A stretch of 64,000 nt of DNA, taken from contig CAWIGB010000011.1 in NCBI GenBank assembly GCA_963835375.1, positions 1-64,000 of the forward strand, written 5' to 3'. Positions within the stretch are counted from its first letter, which is position 1; every line of letters starts with the position of its first letter. This DNA comes from Salinisphaera sp963835375 (GTDB lineage Bacteria; Pseudomonadota; Gammaproteobacteria; Nevskiales; Salinisphaeraceae). Below are positions 29,460-38,740 of this stretch, in pieces. A program made the translations under genes and the position numbers. The notes beneath the pieces were generated by a model. It saw only the letters and a program-made list of their open reading frames with translations, did no database searches and had not been told where the DNA came from.

Positions 29460-30409
29460 TCAGCCGATTGCCTTGGTGATCGCGGGTATCACCTCGAACA
29501 GGTCGCCCACCAGTCCATAGTCCGCGACCTCGAAGATCGGCGCATCCGCATCCTTGTTGACCGCGACAATGGTGCCTGCGTCCTTGATTCCAGCCAGATG
29601 CTGGATCGCGCCCGAGATGCCGAAACAGATATACAGCTCCGGCGCGATGATCTTGCCGGTCTGGCCCACCTGCATGTCGTTGGGCACGTACCCGGCGTCC
29701 ACCGCGGCGCGCGACGCGCCCACGGCGGCCCCGATGTGATCGGCGAAATCGTAGATGACGCGGAAGTTGTCCTCGCTGCCCACCCCACGCCCGCCGGTGA
29801 CCACGCGCGGCGCGTTACCGAGATCCGGACGGTCGCTGGCATGTTCCTCCATGCCGATGTAGCGCGTGTGCCCGGGCAAATGGACGTCGACGCTGATCGC
29901 TTCGATAGCTGGCTTCGCCGTCTTCGGCGGCTGGCTCGAACGAGGCGCCGCGGACGGTGGCGACCAGGATACGATCGTCGGGCGCGGCGATTGTGTCTAC
30001 GGCGTTGCCGGCATAGGTCGGGCGTTCGAACTCGTGGGCGCCGAGTACACGCATCAGGTCCGTGACCATGCCAACACCGAGCAGGGCGGCGACCCGCGGC
30101 ATGACATCCTTGCCGAAGCTCGTGTTGGAACCCAGCACGTGGCTGTAGTCGCCAGCCTCGACGGCCGCCACGATCTGCGGGGCCGCGGTGGCGGCCAATG
30201 CGTGTGCGTTCGCTGCGTGATCGATGTGCTTGACGGTACGAATACCCGAAAGTCGTGCCGCCTCGGCAGCGACGTCGGCGCCGTTTTCGGCCAGCACCAG
30301 AATATCGACCGCATCGGCGCCGAAATCCGCGGCGCAGCGCACGGCCTTGCGGGTGGCCGCGCTCAACCTGCCGTGCGCGATGGTCGGCAATGATCAGGAT
30401 CGTGCTCAT
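29460..30409 (-). CDS. etfA: Electron transfer flavoprotein alpha subunit (frameshifted)
   Basis: FAD-binding subunit of ETF, which passes electrons from acyl-CoA and other dehydrogenases to ETF:quinone oxidoreductase. ATG 30409 (MSTILIIADHR) overlaps the etfB stop (ATGA). The N-terminal domain continues in a second frame: LSAATRKAVRCAADFGADAV and LGSNTSFGKDVMPRVAALLG. After a break near 29930 the FAD-binding domain shows RVVTGGRGVGSEDNFRVIYD, AVDAGYVPNDMQVGQTGKII and LYICFGISGAIQHLAGIKDA, all diagnostic. The gene ends at 29460, 12 bp from the convergent DUF2845 gene. About 315 residues. Confidence 0.93.
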
Positions 30410-31152
30410 AGCAGGCCCTTGTCCTTGAGTTCGCTCACCAGTGCCTCGGCCGACTCGACCATGACGCCCGGCTTGCGTTCGGCCGGCGCGGTCGTATGCG
30501 TGACGCGCATCGAGGTATCGGCTTCGACGCCCAGCGCTTCGAGGCTGGATTGCTCGATCGGCTTCTTCTTCGCCTTCATGATGTTGGGCAGCTTGAGGTA
30601 GCGTGGCTCGTTGAGCCGAAGATCGGTGGTGATGACCGCCGGCAGATCGATCTCCAGGGTTTCCAGCCCGTCGTCGACTTCGCGCGTCACGCGTGCCGAG
30701 TGATCATCCAGCTCGATCGCAGAGGCAAACGTCGCCTGAGGCCAGCCGAGCAGCGCCGCGGTCATCTGGCCGGTCTGGCCATTGTCGTCATCGATCGCCT
30801 GCTTGCCCATCAACACGATATCGGGTGCTTCGCTTGCGACCAGCGCGGCGAAGGCCCGCGCGGCGGTCAGGGGCGCGACCGGTCCGTCGTGAGCGACGCG
30901 AAGCACGCGATCACAGCCGAAGGCCAGCGCGGTACGCAACTGCTCGGCGCACGCCTCGTCGCCGATGCTCACGGCGATGACCTCATCGACCGTGCCGGCT
31001 TCCTTCCAGCGGATCGCCTGTTCCAGCGCGATCTCGTCGAACGGGTTCACACTGTGCTTGACGCCGTCGGTGATGACGCCGGAACCGTCGTCGGCGATAC
31101 GGATGTGCACGTTGTAGTCGATCGCGCGCTTGATGGTAACCAGTACTTTCAT
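30406..31152 (-). CDS. etfB: Electron transfer flavoprotein beta subunit
   Basis: AMP-binding beta subunit of ETF. ATG 31152 gives MKVLVTIKRAIDYNVHIRIA, followed by GVKHSVNPFDEIALEQAIRW and the ETF-beta signature region IVLMGKQAIDDDNGQTGQMT. The family motif VTREVDDGLETLEIDLPAVI and the adjacent RYLKLPNIMKAKKKPIE are also present. 248 residues, intact. It is the first gene of the two-gene etfBA operon. ETF:quinone oxidoreductase and the acyl-CoA dehydrogenases that would feed it are not in this window. Confidence 0.95.
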   Translation of the reverse strand: MKVLVTIKRAIDYNVHIRIADDGSGVITDGVKHSVNPFDEIALEQAIRWKEAGTVDEVIAVSIGDEACAEQLRTALAFGCDRVLRVAHDGPVAPLTAARAFAALVASEAPDIVLMGKQAIDDDNGQTGQMTAALLGWPQATFASAIELDDHSARVTREVDDGLETLEIDLPAVITTDLRLNEPRYLKLPNIMKAKKKPIEQSSLEALGVEADTSMRVTHTTAPAERKPGVMVESAEALVSELKDKGLL

Positions 31153-31290
31153 AGCGTGTGTCGTTGAATGAGGTCGGGCCGATGCTGAGGGCCGGCCGGC
31201 GCCACAGGTTACATGAGGCGGCGCATTCGAATCGCCCGCCGACAAATGGCAGAGGCTGCGATGCCGGCCCGCCGGTCGGGCAGCTGTACC

Positions 31291-31322
31291 AAAAGAGGGC
31301 GAGCCTTTCTTTCGGCCCGCCC
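31291..31322 (-). terminator. Intrinsic terminator of gloA
   Basis: Read on the minus strand, a 9-bp stem with one G-T pair (31314-31322 with 31297-31305) and an 8-base loop is followed by TCTTTT (31296-31291). It lies about 25 bp after the gloA stop. Confidence 0.75.
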
Positions 31323-31346
31323 CTGACGCTTCGAACGCTGGCGCGA

Positions 31347-31859
31347 TCAGCCGTGCTCGACGAGTTCGATCCAGTAGCCGTCGGGATCCTTCACGAAGGC
31401 GATGTGGCTCATGCGCCCGTCTTCCGGACGCTTCTTGAACTCCACGTTGTTCTGGTCCATCCAGTCGCAGGCGGCCTGAAGGTCCGGCACGGTGAAGCAG
31501 ATGTGGCCGAACCCCTGCGGTTCGGAGTTGCCGTCGTGGTAACGGGCGTTCGGGTCTTTTTCCGTGCCCCAGTTATGCGTGAGTTCCAGCACACCTTCGC
31601 GACGGCCGACGTATTTCGCACGCTCGGATTCGCCTTCCGGCACGTCGTCGCCTTCCGTGGTGGCCAGAAAATACAGCGTGAACTCGCCGTTCGGGTTCTC
31701 GCTGGTGCGCAGCAGTCGCATGCCGAACACCTTGGTGTAGAAGGCAAGCGAGGCTTCCGGGTCGACCACGCGGATCATCGTGTGGTTGAACACGAACCCC
31801 CGGGTTTCGCTGGGCACCTGTTCGTGCACGCCGGGGCCGTCCTGGGTATTGAAAGCCAT
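31347..31859 (-). CDS. gloA: Lactoylglutathione lyase (glyoxalase I)
   Basis: Converts the hemithioacetal of methylglyoxal and glutathione to S-lactoylglutathione in the cytoplasm. The 170-residue protein is intact, with four metal ligands visible: His26 (FNHTMIRV), Glu92 (GVLELTHNWG), His119 (GFGHICF) and Glu165 (YWIELVEHG). The NPNGEFTLYFL, AKYVGRREGVLELTHNWG and FVKDPDGYWIEL blocks are standard. The longer N-terminus (about 20 residues before the first strand) resembles the large-type GloA of eukaryotes and some proteobacteria. It is divergent from the AlsS-like gene, and both touch pyruvate-level metabolism. Confidence 0.95.
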   Translation of the reverse strand: MAFNTQDGPGVHEQVPSETRGFVFNHTMIRVVDPEASLAFYTKVFGMRLLRTSENPNGEFTLYFLATTEGDDVPEGESERAKYVGRREGVLELTHNWGTEKDPNARYHDGNSEPQGFGHICFTVPDLQAACDWMDQNNVEFKKRPEDGRMSHIAFVKDPDGYWIELVEHG

Positions 31860-32005
31860 GTGTCAGTTTCAGCCGTGGATTGTGGCCATACTATGCATCA
31901 GCCCGGCGCGTTCGAGAAAGCGGCCTGTGTCGACCCCAGGATCGCGCGCGATCGAATCTTCTATACAATCGATCGTGCCCAATCGACCGCAGCAAGGAGA
32001 CGTGC

Positions 32006-33666
32006 TTGAAAGCGTCCGATCTATTCGTACGGTGCCTTGAGGAAGAAGGCGTCGAATACGTGTTCGGGGTGCCCGGCGAAGAGAATCTCGACCTGATCGA
32101 GTCCCTGCGCGGCAGCCGAATCCGGCTTGTGGTCACGCGCCACGAGCAGCATGCCGCTTTCATGGCCGCCACCTACGGCCGGCTGACCGGCCGGGCCGGC
32201 GTGTGTCTGTCGACGCTCGGCCCGGGCGCGACCAACCTGCTCACCGGCATCGCCTATGCCCAGCTCGGCGGTATGCCGCTGCTCGCCATCACCGGCCAGA
32301 AAGCCATCCGCGACAACCGTCAGGGCAAGTTCCAGCTCATCGACGTGGTGGACACGTTCCGGCCGGTTACCAAATGGAACAGCTCGCTGACCGACAGCGG
32401 TGTGATTCCGCGCAGCATCCGTCATGCCTTCAAGGTCGCGGAGGCCGAACGGCCCGGCGCGGTGCATCTGGAGCTGCCCGAGGATATCGCCGGCGAGTCG
32501 ATCGAGCCGACGCCTCCGCAGAAACGGGTGACTCTGCGCCGGCCCAACGCCGATGAGCAGGCGCTTGACGTGGCGGCGCGCATGATCCGCGAAGCCGAGC
32601 AACCGGTGATCATCTACTCGGCCGGCGCCAATCGCAAGCGCATCACCCAGCAGCTGACCACGCTTTGTGAGCACGTCAATCTGTATGCCATCGGCACCCA
32701 GATGGGCAAGGGCGTGGTGCCCGACGATCATCCGCAGAGCCTGTTCGGCATGGGCATTCACAAGCACGACTACGTGCACACGGCGATCGACGAGGCCGAT
32801 CTCGTGGTCACCCTCGGCTACGACGTGGTCGAGTACCCGCCGTCGGTGTGGAACGAGGGCAAGAACAAGACCATCCTCCATATCGATTTCGTGCCGGCTG
32901 AACCGGACGAGTACTACAGCCCCGTGCACGAGGTGATCGGCGATATCTCGAACACGCTCAAGGCGCTCGGCGCGAACGGATGGGCGATGTGCGCTTCGAC
33001 AACCCGCGCATGACCCGTCTGCACGACTATGTCGCTGAGCGATTGCATGTCAGCGAGTCGGAACACAGCTACCCGCCACGCCCGCAGCGCGTGGTGCAGC
33101 AGGTCCGCAGCATCATGGGCCGCGACGACATCATCAGTCTGGACAACGGCATCTACAAGATCTGGTTCGCCCGGATGTATCCGGCCTACAGCAACAACAC
33201 CGTGTTGCTGGACAATGCGTTGGCCAGCATGGGCGCCGGTCTGGCCGCCGCCATGTCAGCGAAGATGGTGCATCCGGATCGGCGCGTCATGGCGATCTGT
33301 GGCGACGGCGGTTTCATGATGAACAGTCAGGACATGGAAACCGCGGTGCGGCTCGGCCTCGATCTGGTGGTCCTGCTGCTGCGAGATAACGGCTACGGGT
33401 TCATCCGCTGGAAGCAGGCCGGCGACGGTTTCGCCGATTTCGGCATGACATTCGGCAATCCGGATTTCGTCGACTATGCCCGGGCCTATGGCGCAACGGG
33501 GCTGCGGCACACCGAAGACAATACGCTTTCGACCGTACTGGATCAGGCCTTCGAGATCGGCGGCGTGGTGCTCGTGGACTGTCCGATCGATTACAAGGCC
33601 AACGTCGAGCTCGACGAGCTGCATGTCGTGCCCGAGGCAGTACTCGACGGATCAGCCGCCACATAG
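32006..33666 (+). CDS. Acetolactate synthase-like ThDP enzyme (one frameshift)
   Basis: Thiamine-diphosphate enzyme of the acetolactate synthase large-subunit family, most like the catabolic FAD-independent AlsS type. The start is a TTG at 32006 (MKASDLFVRCLEEEGVEYVF) with AAGGAG 7 bp upstream. The catalytic Glu is in FGVPGEENLDLIE. The pyrimidine-side domain continues STLGPGATNLLTGIAYAQLG and AITGQK. After a break near 32990 the ThDP motif reads AICGDGGFMMNSQDMETAVR, then LRDN. About 553 residues. No regulatory subunit (ilvN) and no acetolactate decarboxylase (alsD) is adjacent. A related decarboxylase cannot be ruled out. It is divergent from gloA. Confidence 0.85.
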
Positions 33667-33807
33667 CCGCAGGTGCACTAGCGCCGGGCGTCACGCGCGC
33701 GCGGCCGGGTCGCGAATACTACAGGACCGAACACGCCGAACAGCACTCTGGTCGCCTGAACTCGGGTTGTGGGCGAAACCCGCAAGCTATTGATTTCATA
33801 TCGATAA

Positions 33808-33894
33808 TGGTGCCGCCGGAGGGACTTGAACCCCCACAGCCTCTCGGCTACTAGGACCTAAACCTAGCGTGTCTACCAATTCCACCACGGCGGC
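33808..33894 (-). tRNA. tRNA-Leu (anticodon UAG)
   Basis: An 87-nt gene on the minus strand with encoded CCA (33808-33810). The acceptor stem GCCGCCG pairs with CGGCGGC. The anticodon arm CTAGG-TTTAGGT-CCTAG gives anticodon TAG, reading CUN codons (CUA and others). A long variable arm (TAGCCGAGAGGCTG) marks it as class II, and the T-arm has the GTTCAAGTC loop. The acceptor, anticodon and T arms all pair well, so the gene looks functional. The DNA on either side (33667-33807 and 33895-34065) shows no further gene. Confidence 0.95.
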
Positions 33895-33903
33895 GTGCCG
33901 CGC

Positions 33904-33909
33904 ATTCTA
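33904..33909 (-). promoter_or_regulatory. Possible -10 element of tRNA-Leu
   Basis: TAGAAT on the minus strand sits 10 bp before the tRNA 5' end, where a tRNA -10 box is expected. No good -35 is seen at 17 bp. Confidence 0.3.
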
Positions 33910-34065
33910 ACCGATCGCCCGAGCCTGGCACAGTCATGATGGTCGCCGATCGGCTTTCAGCAAGTCGCCACCCAGTGGCGCAACTCGCCCGGCGCAAGCG
34001 ACGAGGGTGGGCTCGAAACGACTTTAAAATCGGTTTATGCAGAAAATACTGTAACTTATTGAAAA

Positions 34066-34735
34066 TCAATGGGCGGTATCGAGCTGATAGCCGACCCCGT
34101 GGACCGTCCGAATCATCTGCCGGGCCGTGGGGCGCTCAAGCAACTGGCGCAGCCGATGGATATGACCGCGCAGCGCCGCATCCGATTCCGGCGGGTTGCC
34201 ATCCCAGATCTGTTTTTCGATCTGGGCGCGCGTGACCACGCCGGGGCAGGCGCGGACCAGGAGTTCGAGAATACGGAAACTGATCGGGGCCAGTTCGACC
34301 GGCACTTGTCCGCAGTAGACGCTTTGTTCTTCGAGGTCCATATGCAGCTCGCCTGCGGTGAGTTGGGCAAGTCCGCGCCCGCATTCGCTCATCAATGCCC
34401 GGAGTTGCTCGTGCAGTTCGCGAGGCTCAACCGATCGCAACGCGAAGGCGTGCGGCCCGCATTCCTCGGGCTCGCAGGGCCGGAGCGAGCCAGCGGCGAG
34501 GGCAAGAACGGGAGTTCGGCGTCCGGCGGCATCCGTGAGCCGCTCGACAGAACGCGTCGACCCCGCAGCGCGGCATTTCACTGTCGAGCACGACGATGTC
34601 ATAGCGGTTCATCTCGCACAGACGCAGGGCCAGCGCTTCGTCGTCAGCGTAGTCCGGTTCGTCGCCGGCGGCTTCGATGGTGTCCCCGATCTGGGTGGCA
34701 AGAGGGATATCGTCTTCGATGATCAATACGTGCAT
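34066..34735 (-). CDS. OmpR/PhoB-type response regulator, atypical receiver (one frameshift)
   Basis: Two-component response regulator with receiver and winged-helix DNA-binding domain. ATG 34735 gives MHVLIIEDDIPLATQIGDTI with the acidic pair Glu-Asp-Asp, and the phospho-acceptor Asp is in DIVVLDSEMP. The frame slips near 34590, after the first half of the receiver. The second half reads TPVLALAAGSLRP and HAFALRSVEPRELHEQLRAL. The usual Thr/Ser (L-T-A) is Ala and the usual Lys (K-P) is replaced, so phosphorylation switching may be altered. The effector domain is normal: FRILELLVRACPGVVTRAQI and GHIHRLRQLLERP, ending VHGVGYQLD. No histidine kinase is adjacent. About 222 residues. Target genes unknown. 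Confidence 0.82.
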
Positions 34736-34949
34736 TGCCGGGTCCCGAGTCTGTTGTCGTCGATTGGCGGGCATACCGCATCCCAGCGCTATGACAATGA
34801 TTTAGCGGCAAGGTTTACTCGGGCGCAAAAAAAATCGGCCTCGTGGGCCGCCTCGATGCCGGTCTTGGATCGGGCCTGGGGTGCCGTGCCGGTTGCGCGC
34901 TCTGGGCGGGCCGCGCGTACGCCGGTCGCCGGACGCAGCTGGATCGAGC

Positions 34950-35540
34950 TTATTCGCCGTGGAACCTGCGCAGTCTCTGGCGGCGATCGATGTCTTCGGC
35001 GCAGCCGGGCGGGCCCGAAATCGTACGCCAGTCGGAGGCCGGCAGTTCACGCAGAATCTGCTGCAGCGGGCCAGGGTCGGATGCGCGAGAGACCGTCAAT
35101 CGTTCCATGGACAAACGGACCGGATGCCCGGGCTGGCCGCCGTGCATCGGCCGCGCAGCGCGCGCGCCGCCATGAATGGCGCGTCGCAGGAGGTGGACCG
35201 TTCGGGCTTCGATCCACGGTACGTCAGCCAGATGAATCTGCAGTGCACTCGATAGATTCGGCGCCGCGGCCATGCCCTGTGCTCGCGACCGAGCCATGTC
35301 GTGTCGCGTGCCGCGCGCGTAGACCACGCGCAGACGATTGGAGACGACCCCGGCACGAATGAGGCCAATGCGCACTGCGCGGGCCTGGTGGTCGACGATG
35401 ACGACGACCGGCCCGCGCGTGGCCGCCAGTACGCGCGAGACCGTCACCGCCACCAACGGCCGACCGCCGACCGGTGCGAGGAGCTTGTTTGCCCATCCGA
35501 AGCGCCGCGACCGTCCGGCGGCGAGTACCAAGGTGGTCAA
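34950..35540 (-). CDS. MobA/MocA-like nucleotidyltransferase
   Basis: Cytoplasmic NTP-transferase-3 protein. ATG 35540 overlaps the xdhC stop (ATGA) and gives MTTLVLAAGRSRRFGWANKL, the signature L-x-A-G-x-S-x-R-F/M-G-x-x-K. Further blocks are VVVIVDHQARAVRIGLI, HLADVPWIEARTVHLLRRAI and HGGQPGHPVRLSMERL, the G-x-P-x-H-P motif of MocA-type molybdopterin cytidylyltransferases. 196 residues, intact. Together with XdhC this is the pair that matures molybdenum hydroxylases, by attaching CMP to the cofactor. No xanthine or CO dehydrogenase subunits are in the window, so the client enzyme lies elsewhere. Confidence 0.82.
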   Translation of the reverse strand: MTTLVLAAGRSRRFGWANKLLAPVGGRPLVAVTVSRVLAATRGPVVVIVDHQARAVRIGLIRAGVVSNRLRVVYARGTRHDMARSRAQGMAAAPNLSSALQIHLADVPWIEARTVHLLRRAIHGGARAARPMHGGQPGHPVRLSMERLTVSRASDPGPLQQILRELPASDWRTISGPPGCAEDIDRRQRLRRFHGE

Positions 35541-36535
35541 TTCGCGCGCCGCGGGCGGGGCCGCGGGCGATGCGCCGTGATATCGGCCAGGATCGACAGC
35601 GCGATCTCACGCGGGCCGGTGGCGCCGATGGCCAGGCCCGCCGGCATGTTCAACCGCGCAATGTGCGCGTCGTCAAAGCCCTCGGCCCGCAGGTCGCCGA
35701 GCCGTTGCTCGGCCTTGCGGCGGCTGCCGAGCACACCGACCCGGAACGCCGGCGAGCGAAGGGCATGAGTCATGACCGCCTGGTCGTCGATCATATCGTG
35801 GGTGAGGCTGTAGACGGCGGTCCACGCGTCCAGCGGCAGATCGGGCAGGGCGCTGGACAGCGCGCGCGTATCGTAATGACAGAGTGCGACGCCGGGCGGC
35901 GGCGCGCTTGGACCGTAAGGACGGATCAGCCCCACCTCGACGCCAAGCAGGGTGGCCAGCTCGCCGATCGCGAGGGTGATGGGATCGCCACCGACCAGCA
36001 TCAGCCGGGTCGGCGGCGCGTAGTGCTGACGGAACCCGCGGGTCGGCAGATCGCGCGCGGCCTCGCGGTGCACGAACTCGTCGCCGCGCTCGAGATCGAT
36101 ATCCACGAATAGCGAGGTACGCTCACGCCGCGCGCCGTCGTGTTCGGCGACCCATTGGCCGAGATCCACAACGCGGCGCACGAAGATGCCGATGCGGCCG
36201 CCGCAGGTCAGCTGGACATCGAGCACCGGGCTTCCGGCGCCGTAGTCCAGCATCTTCGGCCGGCCGTCGTCGATCACCGATTCGGCCTGAACCGCCACGG
36301 CGGCTTCAACACAGCCGCCGGACACATAGCCGATGACGTCGCCCCGAGCGCTGATTGCCATTTCGCTACCCAGCGGACGAGGCGACGACCCGCTGATATA
36401 TACGAGCGTAGCCAGGGCTGCGACCGGGTCGGTCGTGACCCAGCGACGCAGCGTGGGCAGCAGGTCATCGGCCAGCCCGTAAGTCGGCCAGGCTGGCCAC
36501 TCGTTAAGAGCGAATGCGGGGTCGTGCAAAACCAC
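35537..36535 (-). CDS. XdhC/CoxI family molybdoenzyme maturation factor
   Basis: Binds molybdenum cofactor and delivers it (sulfurated) to molybdenum hydroxylases. ATG 36535 gives MVLHDPAFALNEWPAWPTYG. The XdhC N-domain shows VYISGSSPRPLGSEMAISAR, GYVSGGCVEAAVAVQAESVI and LTCGGRIGIFVRRV, with the conserved Cys residues in GGCVE and CGG. The C-terminal Rossmann domain shows LMLVGGDPITLAIGEL, VYSLTHDMIDDQAVMTHALR and VGVLGSRRKAEQRLGDLRAE. 332 residues, intact. It is first of a two-gene operon with the MobA-like gene. Confidence 0.9.
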   Translation of the reverse strand: MVLHDPAFALNEWPAWPTYGLADDLLPTLRRWVTTDPVAALATLVYISGSSPRPLGSEMAISARGDVIGYVSGGCVEAAVAVQAESVIDDGRPKMLDYGAGSPVLDVQLTCGGRIGIFVRRVVDLGQWVAEHDGARRERTSLFVDIDLERGDEFVHREAARDLPTRGFRQHYAPPTRLMLVGGDPITLAIGELATLLGVEVGLIRPYGPSAPPPGVALCHYDTRALSSALPDLPLDAWTAVYSLTHDMIDDQAVMTHALRSPAFRVGVLGSRRKAEQRLGDLRAEGFDDAHIARLNMPAGLAIGATGPREIALSILADITAHRPRPRPRRAN

Positions 36536-36583
36536 TCCGCGTCGAGGGTAATCCTGGCTGTTTACACCCGGGCGGCGCGCAAA

Positions 36584-37281
36584 TCAATCCATGTCGCGCA
36601 GAGCGGCGACGGCGTCGGCCGCTTCGGCCCATTGTGTGAGTACGCCGTCGGCCCCCAGCTGGGCAACCGGCTCGCCGGCATAGCCGAATTCCGCGAGCAG
36701 CACCGGCAGTCCGGCCGCGTGTCCGGCCTGCCGGTCGACGGCCATGTCACCAACGTAAAGCGCGGCCCCGGCATCGCAGCCCAGCGCGTCGAGACAGGCC
36801 AGCAGTGGTGCCGGATCAGGTTTGAGCGGGTGAACGCCGGCGCCGATCACGACCTCGATATGGCGATCGAGTCCGAGATGCGCGATCACCCGATCGGCGA
36901 TCGCCTGCGGCTTGTTGGTGCATACCGCGAGTCGCACGCCGTCCGCGCGCCAGGCGGCAAGTGCCTGTGCCGCGCCCTCGAACACCACGCTGTGCTGGCA
37001 GGGGCGGGCCTGGTAGCGGTCGTGAAGGCGTCGGTGTAGCGCTCGATCTCGTCGGCGCCGGCGCTCACGTCGTGTGCCGCCAGGACGCGTTCGATGAGCT
37101 GGCGCGCGCCGTCGCCCAGGAATCGGCGCGCAGTGGCCGCGTCAATCTCGATACCGTAGCCGGCCAACACGGCATTCACCGCTGCCGCGATGTCCGGCGC
37201 GCTGTCGATCAGGGTACCGTCGAGATCCAGGATGACGGCCCGAGGCCAGGTGTGTCCGGCGCGCGGTCGGGTTGAAGACAT
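36584..37281 (-). CDS. gph: Phosphoglycolate phosphatase (one frameshift)
   Basis: HAD-superfamily phosphatase that removes phosphate from 2-phosphoglycolate, made during DNA 3'-end repair. ATG 37281 gives MSSTRPRAGHTWPRAVILDL, then the nucleophile motif DLDGTLIDSAPDIAAAVN (first Asp is catalytic). The cap domain has ARRFLGDGARQLIERVLA. After a break near 37015 come VRLAVCTNKPQAIADRVIAH (motif II Thr), HPLKPDPAPLLACLDALG (motif III Lys) and LYVGDMAVDRQAGHAAGLPV (motif IV Asp). About 232 residues. The family assignment is firm; other HAD substrates are possible. Confidence 0.85.
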
Positions 37282-37388
37282 GTAACGAGCACAGGCCAGG
37301 ATATGGCCGGGTAGTGTAAGCGGCCGCGTCCATCGCGTCGCGTTGGCGTAGAATGCCCGCCTGTCTTCCTAGTATCTTCGAGGCCCGC

Positions 37389-38740
37389 GTGTCGGAAACT
37401 GCCTCGCACGCCAGCCTGCGTTCGCTCCGACGCCAGCTGTTCAGCCAGACCTGGCCGATGGCGATTGGCGTGCTTTCATTGCTGGGATTCCAGCTCGTCG
37501 ACGCCGCCTTCGTTGCACGCCTGGGCACCGGGCCTCTGGCCGCCCAGTCGTTCACGTTCCCGGTCACCTTCCTGATGATCGGCATTCAGGTCGGGCTCGG
37601 CATCGCCATCGCGGCCCTGATCTCGCGCGCGATCGGTGCCGGCGAAATCGAGCGATCCCGCCGACTGGGCTCGCTGGTACTGGTCGGTGGCAGTCTGACC
37701 GTCGGCGTGCTCGCAATCGTCCTGTGGTTCGCGCACGGGCTGATCTTTGCTCAGCTTGGCGCGAGTTCGGAAAATCTTGCGCGAATCGCGCCGTACTGGG
37801 CGATCCAACTGGTCGCGAACTGGCTGTCCGCGCTGCTGTATTTCGGCTACACGCTGTTCCGGGCGCATAACAACACGCGCCTGCCGGGCATGCTGATGGT
37901 GTTGACCAGCTTGTGCAATCTGGCGCTGGATCCGTTGATGATCTTCGGCTGGGGCCCGGTGCGAGGATTCGGTCTGCCCGGCGCGGCGATCGCCACCGTC
38001 ATGGCATTTATGATCGGGCTGCTTGATTGTGGTGTGGCGCCTGTCGCGCGAGGACTGGCTGTCTTTTAGCCGGGCTGGGCGAGGAAGCCCGGCGTTCGAC
38101 CCGGCCGTTCACTGTCATCGCCGGGCCGGCCATGATCAGCCAACTCATGCCGCCGCTCGCCGCGATGGCGGCAACCGGTCTGGTGGCAACGCTCGGCGAC
38201 CCGGCGGTCGCGGCCTGGGGGCTGCAGAGCCGCCTGGAAACCATGTCGCTGATGGTCGTGCTGGGGCTGACCATGTCGCTGCCGCCCTGGCTCGGGCATT
38301 GCTACGGCGCGGGCAACTGGCCACGCATCCGGGCGCTCACCCATATCGCGTTTCAGGCGGTGCTGATCTGGCAGTTGCTCTTCGGGATTGCCATGGCACT
38401 GGCTGCGCCCTGGGTGGCAGCGGCGCTGGCCGGCAACCCGACGGTGCAACATGATCTGGTCCAGCTCATCCGTTTCATGCTGCCGAGTTATGCGGCGCTC
38501 GGTATCTGCATGATCGTGGTTTCGGCGTCGAACGCGCTGGGCTGGCCGGTGCGCGCCATGCTGATATCGTTCGCGCGGTTGTTCGTCTGTTATCTGCCGT
38601 GCGTTGCCATCGGCGTGTTCGCGTCGAGCATGACCACGACGGCCATCGGCGCGCTCGCAGGCAACATGCTCGCCGGGCTGATGGCATGGCTGATCTTCCG
38701 GGCCAGTCTGGCGCGCGTGGACGATGAAGGCCGAGCATGA
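37389..38740 (+). CDS. MATE family multidrug exporter (one frameshift)
   Basis: Cation-coupled exporter of toxic organic cations in the inner membrane, about 12 membrane helices. The MATE fingerprint blocks are PMAIGVLSLLGFQLVDAAFV at the start, FLMIGIQVGLGIAIAALISR, NLALDPLMIFGWGPV, then after a break near 38030 GPAMISQLMPPLAAMAATGL and LETMSLMVVLGLTMSLPPWL. The most likely start is a GTG at 37389 with a GAGG upstream. An ATG at 37353 adds 12 residues without hydrophobic character and is less likely. About 450 residues. The stop overlaps the start of the next gene (ATGA). Substrate unknown. Confidence 0.85.
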
